DNA of 64,000 nucleotides, from the NCBI GenBank assembly GCA_963810055.1, contig CAWEME010000055.1:1-64000 (forward strand), in the 5' to 3' direction. The stretch comes from REEB95 sp963810055 (GTDB lineage: Bacteria; Pseudomonadota; Alphaproteobacteria; ATCC43930; CGMCC-115725). Positions 27,032 through 36,206 of the stretch are shown in pieces. Positions within the stretch are counted from its first letter, which is position 1; the number at the start of each line of letters is the position of its first letter. The position numbers and the translations under genes were made by a program. The notes below the pieces were generated by a model. That model saw only the letters and a program-made list of their open reading frames with translations, did not search any database and was not told the origin of the DNA.

Positions 27032-28659
27032 GCGCGCTGTTCATCGCCAACATCGCGCCGTGCATGTTCGCGATGCTGATCGTCCTGCTCATGATCGGCT
27101 ATCCGGTCGCTTTCTCGCTCTCCGCCAACGGCCTGCTGTTCGGCGTCATCGCCATCCATTACGGGCTGTTGGGCCCGGATCTGATCCAGGCGCTGCCGCA
27201 ACGCGTCTTCGGCATCATGTCGAACGACACGCTCTTGGCCATCCCGTTCTTCACCTTCATGGGCCTGATCCTCGAGCGCAGCGGCATGGCCGAGGATCTG
27301 CTCGACACCATCGGCCAGATGTTCGGGCCGATCCGCGGCGGTCTGGCCTATGCCGTGGTCTTCGTCGGGGCGCTGTTGGCGGCGACGACCGGGGTGGTGG
27401 CGGCTTCGGTGATCTCGATGGGCCTCATTTCGCTCCCCATCATGCTGCGTTACGGCTACGACCGGCGCGTCGCCGCTGGCGTGATCGCGGCCTCGGGCAC
27501 GCTGGCGCAGATCATTCCGCCGAGCTTGGTTCTGATCGTGATGGCCGACCAGCTCGGCAAGTCGGTCGGCGACATGTATCAGGGCGCCTTCATTCCCGGC
27601 CTGAGCCTGGCCGCGCTCTATGCCGCTTGGGTGTTCATCGTCTCGATCATAAAGCCGAACTTGGTTCCCGCCCTACCGCTCGACGCCATCACCGTGCGCG
27701 AGTCCTCGGGCAAGATGGGCTACCCCTCGCTCGGGGTGGTGGTGGCGATCTGCGTGGCCGTGGCCTATTTCCTCTCCGATTACGACATCCTGCATCCGAT
27801 CTGGGCCTGCGCGCTGGTCGGAGCGGCCGCCTACGCCGTGGCGCTGGCCGACAAGTATCTCAAGCTCAACGTCCTCAGCCTGCTCTCGCGCCAGGTCGTC
27901 ATCGTCATGATGCCGCCCTTGGCGCTCATCTTCCTGGTGCTCGGCACCATCTTCCTCGGCATCGCCACGCCGACCGAGGGCGGCGCCATGGGGTCGGCGG
28001 GCGCGCTCATCCTGGCCTTCGCCAATCGGCGGCTCGACATCAAGCTGCTCAAACAGGCGATGGACACGACGGCGAAGCTCTCCTCCTTCGTCATGTTCAT
28101 CCTGATCGGCTCGACCGTGTTTAGCCTGGTGTTCCGCGGCGTCAACGGCGATCTGTGGGTCGAGCATCTGCTCACCAGCCTGCCGGGCGGCCAGGTGGGA
28201 TTCCTGATCGTGGTCAACATGATGGCCTTCTTCCTGGCCTTCTTCCTCGATTTCTTCGAGCTGGCCTTCATCATCGTGCCGCTCTTGGGCCCGGTGGCGG
28301 AGAAGCTCGGCATCGACCTGATCTGGTTCGGCGTGCTGCTGGGCGTCAACATGCAGACCTCGTTCATGCATCCGCCCTTCGGTTACGCGCTGTTCTATCT
28401 CAGGAGCGTCGCGCCTTCCGAGGAATACACCGACCGCGTCACCGGCAAGCGCATGGCGCCGCTCACCACCGGCCAGATCTATTGGGGCGTCATCCCCTTC
28501 GTTCTGATCCAGGTCATCATGGTCGGCATCGTCATCGCCTTCCCGCGCCTGGTCACGGGCGTGCTCGACAAGGGAACCGGGATCAATCCCAACAGCATCC
28601 ATTTCGAGGCGCCGCCGCCGACTTCAGACGAAACCGCGCCGCCGGCCGACTTCAAATGA
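27028..28659 (+). CDS. TRAP transporter large permease (DctM-like), first copy
   Basis: A product of 543 residues with about 12 helices. It has the DctM patterns: NDTLLAIPFFTFMGLILERSG, AATTGVVAASVISMGLIS, SGTLAQIIPPSLVLIV, PTEGGAMGSAGALIL and MHPPFGYALFYLRSVAP. It forms the ion-coupled transport channel with DctQ. The C-terminal tail is Pro/Thr-rich and cytoplasmic. A bidirectional terminator follows, after which a DctP gene lies on the other strand. Confidence 0.9.
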   Translation: MSALFIANIAPCMFAMLIVLLMIGYPVAFSLSANGLLFGVIAIHYGLLGPDLIQALPQRVFGIMSNDTLLAIPFFTFMGLILERSGMAEDLLDTIGQMFGPIRGGLAYAVVFVGALLAATTGVVAASVISMGLISLPIMLRYGYDRRVAAGVIAASGTLAQIIPPSLVLIVMADQLGKSVGDMYQGAFIPGLSLAALYAAWVFIVSIIKPNLVPALPLDAITVRESSGKMGYPSLGVVVAICVAVAYFLSDYDILHPIWACALVGAAAYAVALADKYLKLNVLSLLSRQVVIVMMPPLALIFLVLGTIFLGIATPTEGGAMGSAGALILAFANRRLDIKLLKQAMDTTAKLSSFVMFILIGSTVFSLVFRGVNGDLWVEHLLTSLPGGQVGFLIVVNMMAFFLAFFLDFFELAFIIVPLLGPVAEKLGIDLIWFGVLLGVNMQTSFMHPPFGYALFYLRSVAPSEEYTDRVTGKRMAPLTTGQIYWGVIPFVLIQVIMVGIVIAFPRLVTGVLDKGTGINPNSIHFEAPPPTSDETAPPADFK

Positions 28660-28675
28660 CCCCGCGCGGCTCTTG

Positions 28676-28706
28676 AAAAAAAAGCCCCGCCTCGCGGCGG
28701 GGCTTT
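28676..28706. terminator. Bidirectional rho-independent terminator between dctM and dctP
   Basis: An 11-bp stem AAAGCCCCGCC / GGCGGGGCTTT with a TCGC loop (28681-28706). A run of eight A bases at 28676-28683 provides a T tract for the minus-strand dctP transcript, and CTTT a shorter one for the dctM transcript. Confidence 0.85.
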
Positions 28707-28727
28707 CGCATTCACGACGGGCGCCGG

Positions 28728-29819
28728 TCAGGCCTTGGTGCCGACCTTCGCGTACATGTAGTTGTCGAACTGCTGTTCCTCGACGCGCATCCATTCGTCC
28801 TGCTGGGCGAGGTAATCCGCCCACGGCCCGTAGATCTTCTTGAACTTCGGGTTGCGCGCCGATTCTTCCGCGTAAAGCTCGCGGGTCGCCTTGAAGCAGG
28901 CGTCCATGATCGGTTTCGTCCAATAGCGCAACTGCGTGCCGCCGGCGATGAGGCGCTTCAGCGCCTGCGGATTGAGGAGGTCGTAGGCGGCGATCACCCT
29001 GTTGTTGGCATCGGCCGCGGCGGTCTGGACCATCGCCTGATAGCTCTTCGGCAGCGTGTTCCATTGCTGGAGGTTGACGTAGAGCGAAAGGTTGGTCTGA
29101 CCCTCCCACCAGCCGGGCGCGTAGTAGTACTTGCAGACCTTGTAAAAGCCCAGCTTCTCGTCGTCATAGGGGCCGACCCACTCGGCGGCGTCGATCGTGC
29201 CTTTCTCGAGCGCGGGATAGATGTCGGCGCCGCCCAATTGCTGCGGCACCACGCCGAGCTTGGTGAGCACCGCGCCGCCCCAGCCGCCGATGCGGAACTT
29301 GATGCCTTTCAAATCCTCGACGGTCTTGACTTCCCTCTTCCACCAGCCGCCCGCCTGGGTCCCGGTGTTGCCGGCCGGGATGGGAAGGATGTTGTAATCC
29401 TTGAAGAAGTCGTTGATCGCGGCCTGCCCGCCGGCCTCGCGCAGCCACGAATTCATGATGCGGTAATTCATGCCGAAGGGCACGGTGGCGTCGAAGGTGA
29501 AGGTCGGGTCCTTGCCGACATAGTAGTAGCTGGCGGAGTGACCCATCTCGACCGTGCCATTCTGCACCGCGTCCAGCACCTGGAGCGGCGGCACGATCTC
29601 GCCGCCGGCGAAGACGCGGACCTGGAACTTCTGGTCGGTCATCTCGGCCATGCGATTGGCGAAATATTCGGCGCCGCCGAAGATGGTATCGAGACTCTTG
29701 GGCCAGCTCGTCGCCATGCGCCAATTGATCGTCGGCGATGATTGCGCGATCGCCGGCGCGGCGATGGTGCTGGCGGCCAATCCCGCGCCGCCGGCGGCCA
29801 AGAACTTGCGTCGATTCAT
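28728..29819 (-). CDS. TRAP transporter substrate-binding protein (DctP/TakP-like)
   Basis: A product of 363 residues with a twin-arginine-type signal (MNRRKFLAAGGAGLAASTI, cleavage near APAIAQ). The mature part is a type of DctP seen in 2-oxoacid/monocarboxylate systems: MATSWPKSLDTIFGGAEYFA, ASYYYVGKDPTFTFDATVPF, then the conserved carboxylate-binding Arg in GIKFRIGGWGG and EWVGPYDDEKLGF. It delivers an organic acid to a DctQM permease. ATG 29819 has GGGGAGGAAC ahead. It is the only DctP in the window and faces away from the second DctQM pair, so it could serve either. Confidence 0.9.
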   Translation of the reverse strand: MNRRKFLAAGGAGLAASTIAAPAIAQSSPTINWRMATSWPKSLDTIFGGAEYFANRMAEMTDQKFQVRVFAGGEIVPPLQVLDAVQNGTVEMGHSASYYYVGKDPTFTFDATVPFGMNYRIMNSWLREAGGQAAINDFFKDYNILPIPAGNTGTQAGGWWKREVKTVEDLKGIKFRIGGWGGAVLTKLGVVPQQLGGADIYPALEKGTIDAAEWVGPYDDEKLGFYKVCKYYYAPGWWEGQTNLSLYVNLQQWNTLPKSYQAMVQTAAADANNRVIAAYDLLNPQALKRLIAGGTQLRYWTKPIMDACFKATRELYAEESARNPKFKKIYGPWADYLAQQDEWMRVEEQQFDNYMYAKVGTKA

Positions 29820-30215
29820 GGAAAGTTCCTCCCCGTTTGATTCTTGCTTCGGCCCCGGCTTTTTGGCCACGCGCCGAGCTTGCCTGCGATCATACACGAT
29901 TGGAGACCAAGCCCAAGGCCAAATTGACCGCCCCCGGCCGGGGCCGATGGGGGCGGAAAAGGCGGTTTCCAGGGCCCCTGGCCGACGGGGCCGGGCCTAT
30001 CGCGCTATGGATCGGAACCGATGGACGGCGGCTCCTGAAGCAGGCGCCGTTTGACCTCCTTGTCGGTCAACTCGTGCCGACACAGAAGTTGTTTCGAAGA
30101 CCGGGTGAATGAGGCGATACCGGATGGCCCAGTCGGTCCTCCGTTCATCCTTTCCGATAATCCAAGCGGAATGCTATCGTTCACGCGGGTTCCTGGTCAT
30201 CGGAGGAATGTCGGA
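29820..30215. other. Divergent intergenic region between dctP and the second dctQ
   Basis: Nearly 400 bases without a credible gene. It must hold the promoter of dctP (minus strand) and of the second dctQ-dctM pair (plus strand). Several GC-rich inverted segments (for example around CCCCCGGCCGGGG near 29,930) are visible, but no clear -35/-10 pair could be picked. Confidence 0.4.
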
Positions 30216-30720
30216 TTGACGGCGTTCGAGAGCCTGGCCGGGTGGATCGACCGGCTCAACGACTGCATCGGCCGGGCAGCGGCGTGGCTCGCGTTGCCGG
30301 TGATCGCTTGCCTGTTCCTGCAAATCCCGCTACGCGAGGTCGTCCACAACTACTATCTGCAGGTCAACGACACCGGTCAGACCTTCCACGCCACGCTGTT
30401 CATGATCGCCTCCGCCTATGCGATGCGCTGGGACCAGCATGTGCGGGTCGACGTCTTCCATCGGTGGATGAGCCCGCGCGCCCGCGCCGTCGTCGAGCTC
30501 GTTGGCACGGTCTTGTTTCTCTGGCCGTGGCTCGTGATGTTCGGGTGGTATTCGTGGCCGGTCGTCATCGAGTTCCTGGAGCGAGCTCGAGGCGTACCCC
30601 GACACCTGGACGCCGGGGTATTTCCTGCTCCAGACGAACCTGGTCACCTTCGATACGCTGGTCGGGCTGCAGTCCGTCGCCATCGTCGTCCGGGCGGCGC
30701 TGGCGTTGAGGCGGCGATGA
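30216..30720 (+). CDS. TRAP transporter small permease (DctQ-like), second copy (frameshifted at ~30582)
   Basis: TTG 30216 with GGAGGA eight bases upstream starts LTAFESLAGWIDRLNDCIG; four helices follow (AAWLALPVIACLFLQIP, FHATLFMIASAYAMRW, GTVLFLWPWLVMFGWYSWPV). After VIEFLE the expected end (ELEAYPDTWTPGYFLLQ ... VVRAALALRRR) is in the next frame, so one surplus base lies near 30582. The restored stop at 30718-30720 overlaps the dctM start as ATGA, and total length is 3n+1. Read without the correction, the frame falsely joins this gene to dctM. Confidence 0.8.
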
Positions 30721-32216
30721 GCGGCCTGCTGACGCCCGAGGCGATGAGTTTCGCGATGTTCGCGGCGGTGTTCGTGCTGCTGATGTTCGGGTACCCGGTC
30801 GGCTTCACGCTGATGGGCACCGCGATGTTGTTCGCGGGAATCGGCGCGGCGCGCGGAATCTTCGATGTCCACCTGCTTGCCGCCCTGCCGCTGCGCGTCA
30901 GCGGCATCATGAACAACGACCTGCTCCAGGCGATTCCGCTTTTCCTCTATCTTGGCGTGATCCTGCAACGCACGACGCTGGCCGCGGACCTCCTGAACGG
31001 CCTCGGCGCGCTGTTCGGCCGCCGCGCCGGCGGGCTCGCGGTCGCCACCATCGTCGTCAGCGCGATGCTCGCACCGACCACCGGCGCCATCGGCGCGACC
31101 GTGCTCACGGTCGGGCTTATGTCGCTGCCCACGATGCTCAAGGCCAACTACAACACGCGGCTCGCCTCGGGCGTCGTCTGCGCCGCCGGCACGCTCGGCA
31201 CGGTGCTGCCGCCCTCGATCGTGCTGATCCTGCTCGGCACCACCATGCAAGGCGCCGCGATCGAGGCGCAACTCGCCCGCGGCCAGCTGGTCACGCAGCC
31301 GCTGACGGTCGAGGACATTTATCTTGGTAGCGTCGGGCCGGTCGGGGTGATGCTCGCGGCCTATCTGGCTTATGTCGTGTTCGTCGCCTGGCGGCATCCG
31401 GAGCGCTGTCCGCCGCCGCCCGGGGCCGAGGCGCGGCCGGATTACCGCCGGCTCGCCTTCACGCTGTTCACGCCGATGGCGCTCATCCTCTTTATGCTCG
31501 GTCTGATCATCAGCGGCCTCGCTTACACGGTCGAGGCGGCGGCGACCGGCGCTATCGGCGCGACGATCTACGCATTCGCGCGCCGCCAGCTCAACTGGCA
31601 ACGGATGACCGAGACGGTGCATCAGGTCGCCAAGCTCACGGCGATGGTCTTCCTGCTTCTGATCGGGGCTACGACGTTTTCGCTCGTGTTCCGCGGGTTA
31701 AACGGCGATCTGCTGGTCGGGCGCATTCTTGCCGGGGTGCCCGGCGGCAGCACGGGCGCGGTGCTCGCGGTGATGGTGGTGGTGTTCTTGCTGGGTTTTT
31801 TCCTCGATGCGATCGAGATCATCTTCCTGGTGGTTCCGATCGCCATGCCACCGCTCCTGTTTCTCGGCGCCGACCCGGTCTGGCTCACGGTGCTTACGGC
31901 GATCAATCTCCAGACCGCCTTCCTCCATCCGCCTTTCGGGCTCGCGATCCTGTTCGTGCGCAGCGTGGCGCCGCCCGAAGTCAAGACCACCGATCTCTAC
32001 TGGGGAATCATTCCGTTCATCATCATCAGCATCGCCGCGCTGGTCCTGGTATGGGCCACTCCCGGCTTGGTCACGGCCCTACCCAGCCACGTCGAGACGC
32101 AGCGGCTGGCGGTCGCGCCGGCCTCACCGGGGCAGTCGCAGTCGGCGCCCTCGGTTGATGAAAAGCCGCCTTCGAGCGCCGATTTCGCCGCGCCGCCAGC
32201 CAGCAAATCCCCATAA
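30717..32216 (+). CDS. TRAP transporter large permease (DctM-like), second copy
   Basis: A product of 499 residues beginning MSGLLTPEAMSFAMFAAV. It has DctM patterns (NNDLLQAIPLFLYLGVILQR, APTTGAIGATVLTVGLMSLP, AGTLGTVLPPSIVLILLG, FLHPPFGLAILFVRSVAPPE). A hydrophilic C-terminal extension rich in Pro, Ala and Ser (about 45 residues) is unusual but resembles that of the first dctM. It is only moderately similar to that copy, so the two transporters probably take different substrates. Confidence 0.88.
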   Translation: MSGLLTPEAMSFAMFAAVFVLLMFGYPVGFTLMGTAMLFAGIGAARGIFDVHLLAALPLRVSGIMNNDLLQAIPLFLYLGVILQRTTLAADLLNGLGALFGRRAGGLAVATIVVSAMLAPTTGAIGATVLTVGLMSLPTMLKANYNTRLASGVVCAAGTLGTVLPPSIVLILLGTTMQGAAIEAQLARGQLVTQPLTVEDIYLGSVGPVGVMLAAYLAYVVFVAWRHPERCPPPPGAEARPDYRRLAFTLFTPMALILFMLGLIISGLAYTVEAAATGAIGATIYAFARRQLNWQRMTETVHQVAKLTAMVFLLLIGATTFSLVFRGLNGDLLVGRILAGVPGGSTGAVLAVMVVVFLLGFFLDAIEIIFLVVPIAMPPLLFLGADPVWLTVLTAINLQTAFLHPPFGLAILFVRSVAPPEVKTTDLYWGIIPFIIISIAALVLVWATPGLVTALPSHVETQRLAVAPASPGQSQSAPSVDEKPPSSADFAAPPASKSP

Positions 32217-32290
32217 TTAACCGGGGTCGGGACGGCGCGCATGATGTTGGCGATGGCCACGCGCTGCCGCACCGTCAGGCGCCGATACCC

Positions 32291-32953
32291 CTAGCGCTTG
32301 CGCGCGAGCGTGACGCCGTCGCCGATGGGCAAGAGGCTCAGATCGATGCGCTCGTCGGCGTGGAGCTTGACATTCAAGGCCTTCAACGCCTCGGTGTCGC
32401 GGTCGCCCTTGCTCTTGTTGGCGACGCTGCCGCCCCACAGCATGTTGTCGAACATCATCAGGCCGTCGGGATGGAGGAGGCGCAAGCCCGCCTCGTAATA
32501 GCGGTCGTAATTTTCCTTGTCGGCGTCGATGAAGATGAAGTCGAAGGTGCCGGGAGCTCCGGCGGAGATCAGCTTTTCGAGCGTTTTCAGCGCGGGGGCG
32601 AGTTGCAAGTCGATCTTGTCCGCGACCCCGGCCTCTTTCCAGTAACGCTTGGCAATGGCAGTGGTCTTGGCGTTGATGTCGCAGCAGACGAGCGAACCGC
32701 CCTCGGGCAGCGCGCTCGCCACCCACAGCGCGCTGTAGCCGGTAAAGGTGCCGATCTCGAGGCAGCGCCGCGCGCGTATCAGCTTCACCAGGAAGGCCAT
32801 GAACTGGCCCTGGTGGGGCGGAATCTGCAAACCGGCCGAGGGCAATGTCGCGGTTTCGTCCCGGAGCCTCTTCATCAGAGGCGTTTCGCGCAAGGAAACC
32901 GAAAGGATGTAATCGTAAAGTTTGGGCGTGATGTCCAGGATGCGGACGGTCAT
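32291..32953 (-). CDS. SAM-dependent O-methyltransferase (CCoAMT/COMT-like)
   Basis: A product of 220 residues of the Methyltransf_3 family. The SAM-binding motif is CLEIGTFTGYSALWVA; the metal-binding residues are in FIFIDADKENYDRY and MMFDNMLWGG. These enzymes methylate catechol-type hydroxyls with Mg or a similar ion. It is a single gene; ATG 32953 is followed at once by typical family sequence. Confidence 0.88.
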   Translation of the reverse strand: MTVRILDITPKLYDYILSVSLRETPLMKRLRDETATLPSAGLQIPPHQGQFMAFLVKLIRARRCLEIGTFTGYSALWVASALPEGGSLVCCDINAKTTAIAKRYWKEAGVADKIDLQLAPALKTLEKLISAGAPGTFDFIFIDADKENYDRYYEAGLRLLHPDGLMMFDNMLWGGSVANKSKGDRDTEALKALNVKLHADERIDLSLLPIGDGVTLARKR

Positions 32954-33023
32954 GGAGTCTCCTTGAAGGGCGGCATCCTTGCGCTTTTTATGCTAAGCGT
33001 ATAGGGGATTCCAGCCACGGTTC

Positions 33024-33100
33024 CGGGGCGTAGCTCAGCCTGGTAGAGCGCCAGCTTTGGGAGCTGGATGCCGCAAGTTCAAATCTTGCCGCCCCGACCA
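33024..33100 (+). tRNA. tRNA-Pro (anticodon TGG)
   Basis: A 77-base cloverleaf: acceptor CGGGGCG/CGCCCCG, D arm with GCTC..GAGC, anticodon stem CCAGC/GCTGG with loop TTTGGGA, T stem GCAAG/CTTGC with loop TTCAAAT, and encoded CCA at 33098-33100. Confidence 0.97.
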
Positions 33101-33138
33101 CCGGGGCATTGGGAAAGACGAGAGAAGATGACAGGTCC

Positions 33139-33435
33139 ATGCCGCGCACCGTAATCTACCGCCCCGCCAAGACCGCCACGCAATCGGGCAAGGCCAAGAC
33201 CGGCCGGTGGCTGTTGGAATACGAAACTGAAACCCCGCGCGAACCCGACCCGCTGATGGGCTGGTCGAGCGCCGCCGACACGCTCAACGAGGTGCATCTG
33301 CGCTTCGAGACGCTCGAAGAGGCGGTGGCGTTCGCGCAAAAGCACGGCATCGAATACGAGGTGGTGAAGCCGCGCGAGCCGCGTTTGAGACCCAAGAGCT
33401 ATTCCGATAATTTCCGCTGGCAGCGGCCGAGCTGA
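33139..33435 (+). CDS. NDUFS4-like complex I accessory subunit (ETC complex I subunit)
   Basis: A product of 98 residues from ATG 33139. It matches the NDUFS4/18-kDa family: TVIYRPAKTATQSGKAKTGR, WLLEYE, PLMGWSSAADTLNEVHLRF, FAQKHGIEYEVVKP and the end RPKSYSDNFRW. This subunit is shared by mitochondria and alphaproteobacteria and helps assemble the NADH-binding arm of complex I, so it is good evidence for the taxonomic group. It lies between two tRNA genes. Confidence 0.93.
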   Translation: MPRTVIYRPAKTATQSGKAKTGRWLLEYETETPREPDPLMGWSSAADTLNEVHLRFETLEEAVAFAQKHGIEYEVVKPREPRLRPKSYSDNFRWQRPS

Positions 33436-33454
33436 CGGCGGATGGTTCTGCGCC

Positions 33455-33530
33455 GCGCCCATAGCTCAGAGGATAGAGCAGCCGCCTTCTAAGCGGCAGG
33501 TCGGAGGTTCGAGTCCTCCTGGGCGCGCCA
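33455..33530 (+). tRNA. tRNA-Arg (anticodon TCT)
   Basis: A 76-base cloverleaf: acceptor GCGCCCA/TGGGCGC, D arm GCTC..GAGC, anticodon stem GCCGC/GCGGC with loop CTTCTAA, T stem GGAGG/CCTCC with loop TTCGAGT, and encoded CCA at the end. Confidence 0.97.
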
Positions 33531-33708
33531 ATTCCGCCAGCCGCCGTTATTACGCCGTTGCCGGAATTCTAGGCGCTCCAGCCGGCCCGTATCCCCTGCG
33601 CCAATCATTTTCCATTGCCGGTATTCCCTCCGGCGCGGTTTATGCCTAAAGTTGAAGTAGCAAAAGACAATACGGCCCGGCGTTCACGGCAAGAAACACG
33701 GGGAGCGA

Positions 33709-35202
33709 ATGGCGGGGGTGGATCTCAACGAGCTCTTGCGGCAGCGCAGTGGAGAGAGGTTTGCTCTGCATGAGCGTCTGCTGAATGGCCAACTGGTGCG
33801 TGTGTTGCGCACCATCGGTTTCGACCGTCACTATGTCTCCGCCCAAGGCCCGTATCTCTTCGACAGCGACGGCAACCGCTATCTCGACCTGTTGAACGGC
33901 TTCGGCGTATTCGGCATCGGCCGCAACCATCCGGTGGTGAAGCGGGCGATCGTGGAGACGCTCGAGGCCGATTTGCCCAATCTGGTGCAGATGGACGTGT
34001 CGGTATTAAGCGGGTTGCTGGCCGAGAAGCTGGCCGCGCTACTGCCCGGGCTCGATAAATTTTTCTTCTGCAGTTCCGGCGCCGAGGCGGTCGAGGCGGC
34101 GATCAAGTTTGCGCGCTTTGCCACGCAGCGCGCGCGCGTCATTTATTGCGAGCATGCCTTCCACGGTTTGACCTATGGCGCGCTGTCGCTCAACGGCGGC
34201 GAGGAATTCCGCGATGGCTTCGGACCGCTGCTGCCCGATTGCGTCGCCGTGCCGTTCAACGATCTCGCCGCGCTCGAACGGGCGCTCTCGTCGCGCGAGG
34301 CGGCGGCCTTCGTGGTCGAGCCGATCCAGGGCAAAGGCGTCAATCTGCCGCGGGACGATTACCTGACCGCGGCCGCGGCGCTTTGCCGCAAATACGGCAC
34401 GCTGTTCGTCGCCGACGAAATCCAAACCGGCATGGGCCGCACCGGGCGCTTCGCCGCGATCGAGCATTGGGACGTCGAAGCCGACATGGTGCTGCTGGCC
34501 AAGGGGTTGTCCGGCGGCTTCGTGCCGGTTGGCGCGGTGGCGATGAAGAAATGGATATTCGACCGCCTGTTCGACCGCATGGATCGCGCCGTGATGCACG
34601 GCTCGACCTTCTCCAAGACCGATCTGGCCATGGCGGCGGGCTTGGCGACATTGGCGGTGATGGAAGACGAGAATCTTATCGCGCGCGCCGGCGCGCAAGG
34701 GGCTGCGATCATGGCCGATCTCGCCGCGCTTCAGGTCAAGCATCCGCTGATCAAGGAAGTGCGCGGCAAGGGCATGATGATCGGCATCGAGTTCGGCGCG
34801 CCCGGCAGTTTCAAGCAACGCGGCGCCTGGTGGCTGCTGGACCAGTTGGAGAAAGGACTCTATTGCCAGACGGTGATCATGCCGTTGTTCACCCGGCACC
34901 GCATCCTGACCCAGGTTGCCGGACATGGGCTGCCGGTGATCAAGCTGTTGCCGTCCTATACGGTCTCGGATGAGGATCGTGTCTGGATCCGCGACGCTTT
35001 CGACGAGGTGCTGGCGGGTTGCCAGAACGTCACCGCTTCGGTGCTGGGCCTGATGCGCGACATGGCCAAGGGCGCCACGCGCGGCTTCGCCCGCTTCAAC
35101 CGTCCGGTTCAGCCGGATGGTCTCGTTGCGGTGAATTATCATCCGCGCGGCCGTGCTCCGGGCGAGGGCAAATCGGCGCCGCCTCCCGCTGCCGTTCCTT
35201 AG
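33709..35202 (+). CDS. Class III PLP-dependent aminotransferase
   Basis: A product of 497 residues. It is a class III fold with FFCSSGAEAVEAAIKFAR, the cofactor Asp in VADEIQTGMGRTGRF and the Schiff-base Lys in LLAKGLSGGFVPVGA. The family moves amino groups from omega-amines such as ornithine, 4-aminobutyrate or lysine derivatives. A C-terminal extension of about 55 residues (LGLMRDMAKGATRGFARFNR and a Pro/Ala end) goes beyond the usual enzymes. A hopanoid-type (HpnO-like) aminotransferase is one possibility but cannot be shown. The gene is monocistronic. Confidence 0.85.
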   Translation: MAGVDLNELLRQRSGERFALHERLLNGQLVRVLRTIGFDRHYVSAQGPYLFDSDGNRYLDLLNGFGVFGIGRNHPVVKRAIVETLEADLPNLVQMDVSVLSGLLAEKLAALLPGLDKFFFCSSGAEAVEAAIKFARFATQRARVIYCEHAFHGLTYGALSLNGGEEFRDGFGPLLPDCVAVPFNDLAALERALSSREAAAFVVEPIQGKGVNLPRDDYLTAAAALCRKYGTLFVADEIQTGMGRTGRFAAIEHWDVEADMVLLAKGLSGGFVPVGAVAMKKWIFDRLFDRMDRAVMHGSTFSKTDLAMAAGLATLAVMEDENLIARAGAQGAAIMADLAALQVKHPLIKEVRGKGMMIGIEFGAPGSFKQRGAWWLLDQLEKGLYCQTVIMPLFTRHRILTQVAGHGLPVIKLLPSYTVSDEDRVWIRDAFDEVLAGCQNVTASVLGLMRDMAKGATRGFARFNRPVQPDGLVAVNYHPRGRAPGEGKSAPPPAAVP

Positions 35203-35436
35203 GGGAAATTGCGCAGTTTCAACGTGTCGTTTTTACGGACGGTTCGCCGCTGGCCGACCCGGGCGGCGAAAAAAATTAACGCGGCCCGATCTCAGCCGCC
35301 ACGACTCGAGAGTTTGCGAGTCGCGGTAATCCGGGAGACGATTGTCACCGGAGCGCCGCAAAACCGGAACATTTCCGAAGCTTTGGACTGTTAGAGAATT
35401 CGGGATGAGTTCGTTGTAACTCGCCCGAGGTTTTGC

Positions 35437-35712
35437 ATGCTTTTGATGCTTCATCCCTTCGCCTTCCGCAAAATGGCAAAAAACGCCGCCGCCGCCGGTG
35501 CGATCGATCCGGTGGCGCTGACCATGATGGCGGTGAATCAACTCGGCCCGGCCACCGTCCGCACCGCGGCCAATGGCAAGTCGCTCAAGGTCGAAGTCGC
35601 CGATGAGCGGGTGGCGCAGATCTTCCGGGCCGCGCTCGAGGAAATGCAGAAGACGCGTACGACCGACCGGCTGGTGGATATTGTCGTCGCCGGCGCCGCC
35701 GGCGGACGCTGA
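35437..35712 (+). CDS. Hypothetical protein, 91 residues
   Basis: A small, mostly helical protein (FRKMAKNAAAAGAIDPVALT, then ERVAQIFRAALEEMQKTRTT and a hydrophobic end VDIVVAGAAGGR). No domain is recognised. ATG 35437 follows GAGG six bases upstream. The 234-base gap before it holds an inverted repeat CGACTCG/CGAGTCG (35302-35323) and otherwise nothing identifiable. It is convergent with the pncC-like gene. Confidence 0.55.
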   Translation: MLLMLHPFAFRKMAKNAAAAGAIDPVALTMMAVNQLGPATVRTAANGKSLKVEVADERVAQIFRAALEEMQKTRTTDRLVDIVVAGAAGGR

Positions 35713-35720
35713 AAGGCGCG

Positions 35721-36206
35721 TTAACCGGCCGCCGCCAGCAATTCAAGCGCCCGCAACGTGGCGGCACGGCGGATTTCGGCGCGATTGCCCTTGAAGATTT
35801 TTCGTTCGGTGTGGGATTTGCCGCCGCGCCGCGCCAGGCCGAAATAGACCAATCCCACCGGCTTATCCGGGCTCCCGCCGCTCGGCCCGGCGATGCCGGT
35901 GACGGCGACGGCAAGATCGACCGGCGCCTTGGCGAGCGCGCCTGCCGCCATCGCCGCCGCGGTCTCCGCGCTGACCGCGCCATGCCGGGCGATAAGCTCC
36001 GCGGGCACGCCGAGCAGCTCGCTCTTGGCGCGGTTGGAATAAGTCACGAAGCCGCGCTCAACGACGTCGGAGGCCCCCGCTATGTCGGTCAAAGCCGCCG
36101 CGACCAAACCGCCGGTGCAGGATTCGGCAGTGGCAAGGGTCCATCCCTTGGCGCGGCAGCGCGCCAGCACGGTCTCGGCCAGGCGGTTCAGATCGTCAGA
36201 GCGCAA
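35721..36206 (-). CDS. pncC: CinA C-terminal domain / nicotinamide-nucleotide amidohydrolase
   Basis: A product of 161 residues with the PncC/CinA_C signature: LATAESCTGGLVAAALTDIA with the catalytic Ser, RGFVTYSNRAKSELLGV, and TGIAGPSGGSPDKPVGLVYF. The enzyme deamidates NMN to nicotinic acid mononucleotide in pyridine nucleotide recycling. It overlaps the end of pgpA by 11 bases and belongs to the ispDF-pgpA-pncC operon. Confidence 0.9.
   Translation of the reverse strand: MRSDDLNRLAETVLARCRAKGWTLATAESCTGGLVAAALTDIAGASDVVERGFVTYSNRAKSELLGVPAELIARHGAVSAETAAAMAAGALAKAPVDLAVAVTGIAGPSGGSPDKPVGLVYFGLARRGGKSHTERKIFKGNRAEIRRAATLRALELLAAAG

Noticed and set aside
31997..32272. 91-codon minus-strand frame at the end of the second dctM
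   Set aside because: Mostly antisense to dctM; the remaining part shows no recognised domain or ribosome site.
35245..35280. Hairpin TTCGCCGC...GCGGCGAA followed by an A run after the aminotransferase gene
   Set aside because: The base run after the stem is A rather than T on the plus strand, and no minus-strand gene ends there, so it does not fit a terminator.
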